This document shows positions 5,063 to 12,057 of a stretch of DNA of 12,057 bases, piece after piece. The first letter of the stretch is position 1. Each line of letters starts with the position of its first letter. The stretch covers positions 1 to 12,057 of the forward strand of contig JAFSXO010000373.1 of the NCBI GenBank assembly GCA_017444045.1. Direction: 5' to 3'. The notes beneath the pieces are model-generated. The model saw nothing but the letters and a program-made list of their open reading frames with translations. It made no database searches and was not told the DNA's origin. The DNA comes from a bacterium. Its GTDB lineage: Bacteria > Vulcanimicrobiota > Xenobia > Xenobiales > Xenobiaceae. The translations under genes were made by a program, and so were the position numbers.

Positions 5063-8000
5063 ATGGCAGAGATCACTATCTCTAATTTGCAAAAGTATCA
5101 AACAATGGTCAAGTTTCACCCCAATGATGCCGAGGCTTTTTTCGGTTTGGGCATGGCTTATGAAGAGCTGAGTGAAACAGGTGAAGCCGTAAAAGCTTTA
5201 GAGCAAGCTACGAAACTCAATCCTCGCCATGCACGGGCATTTCTGCATCTAGGCTTTTTGTTCGCCTGCCAGGCCTCTTTAAAAGAGGCTCTGAATTATT
5301 GGCGCAGCGCCCTAGAAGCTGATCCGCACGTGTTAAATGTCTTCAGCGATCCTACGCTTCAGGGCTTTTATAAGAACCGTGTAGAGGCTTCAATCCAGGC
5401 CTTTGAGCGTCCTGTCATTGTCAATCCCAAGGATGGCTATGCTCACTACCAATTAGGCTTGGCACAGCGCATGCTTGGCCGTCCTGAGGTAGCCTTACGT
5501 TCTCTTAATAAAGCGATTGATGCCAACCCGCGTTTGTCTGAGCCTTATGAGGAAGCTGGCAGTATCTATGCTCAGCTGGGTCAGAACAATCAGGCCATAA
5601 TGTACTTAAAAAAAGCCTCCGAGATAAATAGCAGCTCAGACAAATCTCACTATAATCTAGGTATTATCTATGAAAAAGAAGGCCAATTAGCCAACGCCCT
5701 GCAGCAGTATCGTATGGCGCAGGAATTAAAGCCCAATGAGGTCAAATACGCCTCGGCTCTGGGCCGGGTTTATCTGCGCGCCAACGAGGCGAAGCGCGCT
5801 ATGCAGCAATTCCAAAAGGTTGTGACTCTCGAGCCTAACAATGCCGAAGGCTATATGAGCCTAGCCCAGTGCTGCCGGGATCTGTACCGCCCCGATCTGG
5901 CCATGAAGATGTACGAAAAAGCGGTACAGTTAAAGACAGAATACACCGAGGCCTGGAGTGGTCTAGGTTTGATCGCCTCTCAGCTGGGAGACTGGCCCCG
6001 CGCTGCGGCTTCTTTAGAGAAGGCCTTAGAGCTTGACCCAGGCGATTACGAAGCGTATTTCAATTTAGCAAAAGCGCGTTACAATCTGGGCGATCTTAAT
6101 GGAGCTGTGTCAGCGTATTCCTCAGCCATTCAGCTCAACACGCGCGACAGCTTTGCTTATTACAACCTCGGCACCGTGCTGCTCGAGATGAAGAATTACA
6201 ATGACGCTATCGCCGCATTTAAGCAAGCCGTTGAATTAAATCCCAACGACCCCCAGTATCATACCAGTCTGGGTAAGGCGTACACTGGATCTGGGCAGTT
6301 GAATGATGCGATTAATGAATTGCAGATCGCTGGCAATATAAACCCTAAAGACATCTCCGTGTACAATGCGCTGGCCGCCGTTCATAAACGCTCTGGCAAT
6401 ACTTCTAAGGCTATCGAAGCCTTGCAGCATATTCTTACGCTGCCCCTTGAAGATGAAGAGGTCGTCGATACCACTTATAAGATTGGTGTCGGTTATCTAG
6501 AGCTCGATGAAGTTAAGTATGCGTTTGATACCTTCCAGAAGGTGTTCGCTCTGAATCCCGATCACGCGGGAGCGCTTTATCACGTCGGTTTGATTTATGC
6601 TAAGCACCGCAGCAACCCGACAGTCGCGGTTGACTTCTTCAAAAAGGCTATCGATGTAGATCCTAAGTATTTCGATGCCTATGTCCAACTGGCAGAGGCT
6701 TATGTGGCCTTAGAGCAGTACGACCTGGCCGTGGAGCAGTTCGAGAAGGCTGAAGCCTTAGACGCTGACAATGTGGCCCTGCGCTGTCGCCATGCTGTCG
6801 TGTTGGCCAAGAGCGGCTACGCCAGCAAGGCTCTCGAAATGGTTGAGGCCGTTCTGCTTCGCCATCCCGAGAGCATCGAGCCTCGTATCAGCTTGGCCGA
6901 AATGGCGGTGCTGCGCGGAGACGACGCCGAAGCTATGGATCAGTACCAGCGCTTGGTCATGATGGATCCCAACAACTTCGATTATCTCGTTAAGGCTGCC
7001 CGTCTGCAGGATAAGCTCGGTTATATCGATGAGGCTAAGAAGACCTATTCTAAGATCCTCAACCTCGATCCCAATAATGCCGAGGCCAATGAGCGCTTAG
7101 AGGCTCTGTTTGATGAGCATATTGAGCGTCCCGCTGCCCAGCCCGTGGCAGAGAAGCCCGCGGCTGTTGCCGAAGAAAAGGCCGAAAGCAAAGCGCCCGA
7201 TACCTCTATCTTCGAAAAATCCGTTAGCCTGTCTAAGACTAAGGTACGCCGTGAAGACTTTGAGACGCCCGCAGCGGCTGTGCCCGAGACGGCCGCTCCT
7301 GCAGAAGCTGCCGCTGCTGTTGCTGAAGAGGAAAAGAAGGTCACTTCTGCCGATCGCTTCCAGCAGGCTTTGATGACAGCTGCTATGGGGCGTATGGAAG
7401 AGTCTCAGAAGCAGATTCTGGCCATTTTGGACGACGATCCCGCCTACTATCCCGCGTATTTGCAGGCTGGGCGTACCTTCTTCAATAACAATGATCCAGT
7501 ACGCGCCGATTCCTATCTAAAGCGCGGGCGCGGTTTTGCTGCCGATGCCGGTGACGTGGTGATGGTCAGCCAGTTCGATACCGAGATGGCCCGCATCGCA
7601 GAAATGCGCACGCGTGCCGAGCGCGAGCGTTTGGCCGAGCAGCAGAACGAAGCTCTGCGCGCCGAGAAGCAGCGTATGGCCGAAAGCGGAGCCGCCCCTG
7701 CTGCCGATGCTGTGGCTCAGGAAGGTGCTCTCGGCGCAGCTGCAGTGGCCCAGCCCGCTGCTAAGGCCGCTATGAGCGACGAAGACACCAACGATGTTCT
7801 CGAAATGGTGCGTTTCTTCATCGATACTGGCAAATTCGATCGGGCACGCAAGCGTTTGGAACAGCTGCTCGCCGAGCGCCCCAACAATTTGGCCGGGCTT
7901 CAGCTTATGGGAGACAGCTTCCTGGCCGACGGCGATCACGATCAGGCTATTGCCTGGTGGGAGAAGGCCTGCAAGCAGCAGCTTGATGAGCCTACCGGAC

Positions 8001-11000
8001 GTAAGCTGGCATCTGCCTACCTGCAGCGCGATGAGACCCAAAAGGCTGTCGATCTCTTGCTGTCCGTCCAGGATATCGCAGAAGATAAGTCCAAGATTGC
8101 CGAAGACATCGGCAGTATTCTGTTGGGTCAGTTCTCTAAGACTGAGGCTACAGGTGATCTCGACGCCGCCCAGGAGGTGCTCTATCAGCTTCGCGATATT
8201 CAAAAGGATAACAGCGCGGTTACGAAGGAGCTGGGACGTCTCTATGCCAGCCGCATAGAAAACGCCGAGCAGGACGGCAATTACGCCGAAGCTATTAAAA
8301 TCTGCCAGAGACAGATAAAAGACCAGCTGTCGGTTGAGCAGGCCGAAGCGAACATCGTACGCTTCTACGGGCTGTGGGCTCGCAGCGAAGAGGATAAGCA
8401 CAATTATGAGCGTGCCATCGAGCTGCAGCGTGAATTGCTCGGTCTCGATATAAGCGCCGAGCGCGATCCCGAAGCCGTCTATGCGGTGTTCAACGACTGG
8501 GCCGACTACAGAGTATCCGAAGGCGATTATGCCGGGGCTATCGAGGCTATCGGTAAATATCTGGAGGAGAACAAAGAGCACGAAAAGGCCAACGAGAAGT
8601 TTGAGCAGCTGTATGATGCCTGGATTGCCGCCAAGCGTGATGATGGCGACTATGAGGAAGCCCTGTCTGTCTGCCGTCGCCTGCAGGAATGCAGACCGTC
8701 TGAAAAGGCGGACAGCTTGATCTCCGAGCTGTATTTAGAGTGGGCCAAATCTCTTCGCGATTACAAGGAATACGACTCCGCCAGGTCTGTGCTGCAGCAG
8801 TTTGAAGCCAGTCATCCTGGCAATGATGTGGCAGCTAAGCGTATTGCCGAATACGCGTTCGCTTGGATTGCCGAGCTGGTTGAGTCTGAGGAAATCGATG
8901 GTGCCATCAGCGTGGCGCGCCGTCTGGTTTCCGAGCAGCCCGAGCTGGAAGAAGCCAAAGCCGAATTGGTACGCCTGTATGGGCTTAAGGCCGAAGCACT
9001 TCAGAAGGAAGGCAATTTCCGCGGTGCCGTTACCGTGCTCAAGTCGCTCGATGCCGCTGAACTAAAAGCTTCCGAGGACACCTTGAACGCTAAGCTGAGC
9101 GAGGCTTATCGTCTATGGATTGGCCATGAAGAAGAGGCCGGAAGCTTCGCGGAGGCTATCAAGGTGGCCGGCGAATGGGCAGAGGCGCTTCCTGGTGAGG
9201 CTAAGGATGAGATCGTGCGCCTGTATAGCAAGCAGGCTGAGACTGCTGTCGCTAACGGCAAGTATGAGGATGCTGTTAATGTCTACACAGAGATGGCTCA
9301 GAGCTGTCCTCAGGCTGCCGATACCGAAGAGCGTATTGCCGAGGTCTATCGCCAGTGGTCGCAGGCCAAAGAGAGCGAAGGCGATTATGAAGAGGCTATC
9401 GCTGTTTACGAGCGTCTGCGCAGCGCTGGGCATGATGAAGCCATGGCCAAGCAGCAGATTGAGCTGCTGTATCTGGCCTGGATGGCCGATTTTGAAGCTG
9501 TCGACAGCTATCGCGAAGCGCTGGCTATTGCCGATCGGATGGGTGAGTGCCTGCCCGAATGCGCCGAGGTTAATGAAAGCAAGCTGCGTCTAACTATGGC
9601 CTGGGCAGACGAGCTCGTAGGCAACATGGAATATGGCGAAGCGATTGCCAAGCTCGCCGAATTGCAGAAAACGCTCGGCGATACTCCCGAAATTACCTCT
9701 AAGCGCCGTGAGATCTTCTTCAAGTGGATAGATGCTTTGCAGGAAGCCGGCGATGAAGCGCAGATCCTGCAGGTGCTCGATACGTTCCAGGAGCAGGATC
9801 CTACGTATGGCGAGGTTCGCAAGGCTCGCTTCTCGCTGTTCCATGCCCACTCGGTGCGCTCCGAGAAGGCTGGCAATTATGAAGATGCAATCGCCGAGAT
9901 GCGCAAGCTGCTGAGCATTGACCGCGACAATCCTCAGGGTCTGGCTGAAACGCTGCGTCTGTACAAGGCTTGGGCAGATAAGAGCGTTAAGGAAAATAAC
10001 TTCGCCGAAGCTATTGCGGTTTTGGCTAAGGCCAAGGATATCGAATGCCTCGATCAGGACGCTATAAACGAGGAAATGTTGCGCCTGCATCGCGTCTGGG
10101 CGTCTGATGCCGAGGCCAATGGCCGCTTTGAGGAAGCTTTGGCTATCATCGACAAGATGCATGGTCAGGGCATTGACGATGAGGTAAGCCGCGAGATGCT
10201 GCGCCTGCACAAGCTGTGGGCTGCCAGCGCCGAGGAAAGCAAGAAATTTGAAGATGCTTTGGCCATTATCGGCAAGATGCGCGGTCAGGGCATTGACGAT
10301 GAAGTCAGCCGTGAAGAGCTGCGCCTGCACAAGCTGTGGGCTGCCGATGCCGAGACTAATAAGAACTACGAGCAGGCCTCTGCCATTGTGGAGAAGATGC
10401 GCGGCCGTGGCATTGACGATGAAGTCAGCCGTGAAGAGCTGCGTCTGCACAAGCTGTGGGCTGCCGATGCCGAGGCCAGCAAGGACTTCGAGCAGGCTTC
10501 TGCCATTGTGGAGAAGATGCGCGGCCGCGGTATCGACGACGAGGTCAGCCGCGAGGAGCTGCGTCTGCACAAGCTGTGGGCTGCCGATGCCGAAGCCAGC
10601 AAGGACTTCGAGCAGGCGGTTTCAATCGTGGCCAAGATGCGCGGACAGGGCATCGATGGCGAGGTCGACGCCGAGCTGCTGCGCCTGCATAAGCTGTGGG
10701 CTGCCGCATCCGAAGAAAGTGGCGACTATGAGAAGGCCGTGGCTATTTTCGACAAGATCTCCGAGAGTGCTGTTGCCGACGATGTAGCTGCAGAAAAGGT
10801 TCGCCTGCGCAAGCTGTGGGCTGCCCAGGCCGAGGGCAAGGGACAGTTCTCCGAAGCTATATCCGTGCTCGAGCCTATGCGCGGCAATGCCGAGGTTCTG
10901 GCTGAGCTTTGGCGTCTGCGCAAGGAATGGGCGGCCCAGAAGGAGCAGGCTGGCGATTTCGCGGGAGCTGAAAATATTCTGTGCAGTGCTGGCGATGAAG

Positions 11001-12057
11001 ATGTCAGCGCCGAGGAGCGTTCAGCTGAACAGACCAGCTTCTACAAGCGCTGGGCAGCTTCTCTTGAAGCCAATGGCGAATTTGAGCACGCTATTGCTAC
11101 AGTACGCCAGGCCGGAAGTGAAAATGAAGAGGTTGCTGCCGAGGTCAAGCGCATGTTTGCCTCCTGGATCGGCAAACTTGGTCAGGAGCGGTCTTTTGTC
11201 GATGCTATTTCCGTAGCTCAGCGCAGTATGCGCGAGGTGGGCGAGTATCCCGAGCAAGAGGCGGCAATGGCTCGTGTCTACAGCGATTGGGCCGACAGTC
11301 TCATTCAGAAGTCGCTGTTTACCGAGGCTATCGAAAAGCTGGGTAAGCTAGAAGCTCTAGCTTCTGATTATCCTGGCATTGCCGAGCGTGTGGTTCAGGC
11401 TAAGCTGGGTCTGGCAAACCAGACTGAGGTCTTAGGCAACTACGGAAAAGCCATAGGCCAGTATAAAGAGATCCTCGAGCACTCGCATAATGCTCAGGCG
11501 CAGCAGGATCTGGAGCGCTGCTATATGGCTTGGGCTCGCGATTTGCAGTCTAAGGGGCAGCCTGAAGAGGCTATTGCCACCTTGGAGAAGGTCTTGGCTT
11601 ATAGGCCCGATGATGAAGCCATTAAGGCCGAAATCGAAGAGCTGCGCATGGATGTTGCCGATATGAAGCTGTGCACCGGCAACGTTGATGAAGCCAGAGC
11701 CTTCTACTTCAAGCAGCTGCTCGAGGAACCGCAGCATGAGCGTTCCTTGCGCAGTGTACGGCTTATTTTCAGTCCTGAAAAGAAGCCCTTGGAGTACGTC
11801 AACTTCTTTAATGACCTGCTGAAGGCTGAGCCCGACAGTACGGTACGGCAAATGCAGCTCGCCCAGGCGTATTGCGATGTGGGCAAGCACTCTCTGGCGG
11901 TTGTCTGTCTGCGCAAGGCGCTGAGGACGAAGTTCTCTCCCGAGCTGGCTGAACTGTTAGGCAAAGCGAATCTTTCGCTAAAGAAATACGATGCTGCAGC
12001 CCGCGCGTTTGAGGATTGTCTGCAGCACGATGCTGGCAATGCCTCGATTTGCCAGCA
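5063..12057 (+). CDS. Giant TPR / Trp-motif helical-repeat protein, partial (at least 2331 codons; runs off the window)
   Basis: I read this frame codon by codon from the ATG to the last base and found no stop. The start has GAGGA at 5048-5052, 10 nt upstream; the nearer ATG at 5053 is out of frame and stops quickly. The N-terminus (MAEITISNLQKYQ) has no signal peptide, and I see no membrane segment, so the protein is probably cytoplasmic. Modules: residues 1-690, classical 34-residue TPRs (for example NPNDPQYHTSLGKAYTGSGQ near 394-413); 690-763, Ala/Pro/Glu linker; 765-842, TPR-like helices; 843-904, charged coiled-coil-like stretch (ERERLAEQQNEALRAEKQRM) then Ala-rich; 905-1090, TPR-like; about 1100-2190, some 27 units of about 40 residues with a Trp motif; then TPR-like again. 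TPR arrays bind partner proteins, so a scaffold is the likely role. No catalytic domain is visible. Codon use shifts: TTA/CTA and AAA are frequent early, CTG and AAG dominate later. Confidence 0.9.
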   Translation, partial: MAEITISNLQKYQTMVKFHPNDAEAFFGLGMAYEELSETGEAVKALEQATKLNPRHARAFLHLGFLFACQASLKEALNYWRSALEADPHVLNVFSDPTLQGFYKNRVEASIQAFERPVIVNPKDGYAHYQLGLAQRMLGRPEVALRSLNKAIDANPRLSEPYEEAGSIYAQLGQNNQAIMYLKKASEINSSSDKSHYNLGIIYEKEGQLANALQQYRMAQELKPNEVKYASALGRVYLRANEAKRAMQQFQKVVTLEPNNAEGYMSLAQCCRDLYRPDLAMKMYEKAVQLKTEYTEAWSGLGLIASQLGDWPRAAASLEKALELDPGDYEAYFNLAKARYNLGDLNGAVSAYSSAIQLNTRDSFAYYNLGTVLLEMKNYNDAIAAFKQAVELNPNDPQYHTSLGKAYTGSGQLNDAINELQIAGNINPKDISVYNALAAVHKRSGNTSKAIEALQHILTLPLEDEEVVDTTYKIGVGYLELDEVKYAFDTFQKVFALNPDHAGALYHVGLIYAKHRSNPTVAVDFFKKAIDVDPKYFDAYVQLAEAYVALEQYDLAVEQFEKAEALDADNVALRCRHAVVLAKSGYASKALEMVEAVLLRHPESIEPRISLAEMAVLRGDDAEAMDQYQRLVMMDPNNFDYLVKAARLQDKLGYIDEAKKTYSKILNLDPNNAEANERLEALFDEHIERPAAQPVAEKPAAVAEEKAESKAPDTSIFEKSVSLSKTKVRREDFETPAAAVPETAAPAEAAAAVAEEEKKVTSADRFQQALMTAAMGRMEESQKQILAILDDDPAYYPAYLQAGRTFFNNNDPVRADSYLKRGRGFAADAGDVVMVSQFDTEMARIAEMRTRAERERLAEQQNEALRAEKQRMAESGAAPAADAVAQEGALGAAAVAQPAAKAAMSDEDTNDVLEMVRFFIDTGKFDRARKRLEQLLAERPNNLAGLQLMGDSFLADGDHDQAIAWWEKACKQQLDEPTGRKLASAYLQRDETQKAVDLLLSVQDIAEDKSKIAEDIGSILLGQFSKTEATGDLDAAQEVLYQLRDIQKDNSAVTKELGRLYASRIENAEQDGNYAEAIKICQRQIKDQLSVEQAEANIVRFYGLWARSEEDKHNYERAIELQRELLGLDISAERDPEAVYAVFNDWADYRVSEGDYAGAIEAIGKYLEENKEHEKANEKFEQLYDAWIAAKRDDGDYEEALSVCRRLQECRPSEKADSLISELYLEWAKSLRDYKEYDSARSVLQQFEASHPGNDVAAKRIAEYAFAWIAELVESEEIDGAISVARRLVSEQPELEEAKAELVRLYGLKAEALQKEGNFRGAVTVLKSLDAAELKASEDTLNAKLSEAYRLWIGHEEEAGSFAEAIKVAGEWAEALPGEAKDEIVRLYSKQAETAVANGKYEDAVNVYTEMAQSCPQAADTEERIAEVYRQWSQAKESEGDYEEAIAVYERLRSAGHDEAMAKQQIELLYLAWMADFEAVDSYREALAIADRMGECLPECAEVNESKLRLTMAWADELVGNMEYGEAIAKLAELQKTLGDTPEITSKRREIFFKWIDALQEAGDEAQILQVLDTFQEQDPTYGEVRKARFSLFHAHSVRSEKAGNYEDAIAEMRKLLSIDRDNPQGLAETLRLYKAWADKSVKENNFAEAIAVLAKAKDIECLDQDAINEEMLRLHRVWASDAEANGRFEEALAIIDKMHGQGIDDEVSREMLRLHKLWAASAEESKKFEDALAIIGKMRGQGIDDEVSREELRLHKLWAADAETNKNYEQASAIVEKMRGRGIDDEVSREELRLHKLWAADAEASKDFEQASAIVEKMRGRGIDDEVSREELRLHKLWAADAEASKDFEQAVSIVAKMRGQGIDGEVDAELLRLHKLWAAASEESGDYEKAVAIFDKISESAVADDVAAEKVRLRKLWAAQAEGKGQFSEAISVLEPMRGNAEVLAELWRLRKEWAAQKEQAGDFAGAENILCSAGDEDVSAEERSAEQTSFYKRWAASLEANGEFEHAIATVRQAGSENEEVAAEVKRMFASWIGKLGQERSFVDAISVAQRSMREVGEYPEQEAAMARVYSDWADSLIQKSLFTEAIEKLGKLEALASDYPGIAERVVQAKLGLANQTEVLGNYGKAIGQYKEILEHSHNAQAQQDLERCYMAWARDLQSKGQPEEAIATLEKVLAYRPDDEAIKAEIEELRMDVADMKLCTGNVDEARAFYFKQLLEEPQHERSLRSVRLIFSPEKKPLEYVNFFNDLLKAEPDSTVRQMQLAQAYCDVGKHSLAVVCLRKALRTKFSPELAELLGKANLSLKKYDAAARAFEDCLQHDAGNASICQ
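8360..11630 (+). repeat. Array of about 27 Trp-motif helical repeats, roughly 40 residues each
   Basis: Within the giant protein, each unit follows the pattern L-Y/H-x-x-W-A-x6-G-x-[YF]-x-x-A-[IV], ending in a variable helix. Examples are LYDAWIAAKRDDGDYEEAL, VYRQWSQAKESEGDYEEAI and LHKLWAADAEASKDFEQAS. The Trp is present in 23 of the units I count between residues 1105 and 2157; four units lack it (LYGLKAEAL, LYSKQAETA, LFHAHSVRS, AKLGLANQT). Mean spacing is about 40 residues, longer than the 34 of canonical TPRs. The G-[DN]-Y-x-x-A-I half is TPR-like, so these are probably TPR-superfamily or HAT-like helical hairpins with an extended second loop. Confidence 0.7.
10082..10801 (+). repeat. 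Six tandem 120-bp coding repeats
   Basis: Six consecutive units of exactly 120 bp (40 codons) start at 10082, 10202, 10322, 10442, 10562 and 10682, covering residues 1674-1913. Unit core: RLHKLWAADAEASKDFEQA, followed by KMRGRGIDDEVSREEL. Units 3 and 4 differ at 15 of 120 bases, and units 4 and 5 at only 4 of the first 60. Many of the differences are third-position changes. A seventh, shorter unit (37 codons) follows at 10802. The near-identity is much higher than between the other units of this protein and indicates recent tandem duplication or gene conversion. Confidence 0.92.

Noticed and set aside
7517..8581. Long open frame (354 codons) on the minus strand inside the giant gene
   Set aside because: It is antisense to a continuous, repeat-structured plus-strand frame. 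Ala/Glu/Leu-rich codon bias makes long antisense frames likely, and its protein shows no recognisable domain.
9590..10570. Minus-strand open frame (326 codons) with apparent protein repeats (AAHLLHNG-like)
   Set aside because: Its repeats are simply the reverse reading of the 120-bp coding repeats and related units of the plus-strand protein. No promoter or ribosome site is evident.
10082..10801. CRISPR-like direct repeats
   Set aside because: The 120-bp units abut without spacers, keep the reading frame and encode a helical repeat. They are coding tandem repeats.

Overview
This is a bacterial chromosomal window. HolA-type DNA polymerase III delta, a CarD/CdnL-type regulator, Shine-Dalgarno sites and TTG/GTG starts all point that way. 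I cannot place the organism more narrowly from sequence alone. CarD-type regulators are absent from E. coli but common in many other phyla. Base composition looks intermediate.

Layout. Bases 1-4705 hold five genes, all on the minus strand. They appear to form three units: (i) a PfkB-family kinase closest to pseudouridine kinase (psuK), followed 46 bp later by the start of a CarD-like regulator cut off at base 1; (ii) methylthioribose-1-phosphate isomerase (mtnA) followed after 1 bp by DNA polymerase III delta (holA), probably translationally coupled; (iii) a RimJ/RimL-like GNAT acetyltransferase with an unusual C-terminal tail carrying three perfect 21-bp (7-residue) tandem repeats. A 357-bp intergenic region then separates this minus-strand block from a divergent plus-strand gene. 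That gene starts at 5063 and stays open to the end of the window: at least 2331 codons of a cytoplasmic-looking giant helical-repeat protein.

The giant protein is modular. About 690 residues of ordinary 34-residue TPRs come first. Next is an Ala/Pro/Glu-rich linker, a short TPR-like segment, a charged coiled-coil-like stretch with a second Ala-rich linker, and more TPR-like helices. After that come about 27 units of a roughly 40-residue repeat marked by a conserved Trp. A block of six exactly 120-bp DNA repeats (10082-10801) lies inside this last region and marks recent tandem amplification. The last residues before the window edge look like ordinary TPRs again.

The least expected non-coding feature is a pair of small non-coding elements, 1453-1676 (224 bp) and 4741-4814 (74 bp). 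They share 18-bp imperfect terminal inverted repeats and internal sequence. Each is flanked by a 10-bp direct repeat (9/10 and 10/10 identical). They look like two size variants of one MITE family, with a target-site duplication length that fits IS4-type transposases. No partner transposase is present.

Functional links between the genes are weak: nucleoside/sugar-phosphate salvage (psuK, mtnA), replication (holA), transcription (CarD), acetylation, and an unassigned giant scaffold-like protein. I see no tRNA, rRNA, CRISPR array or defence system.
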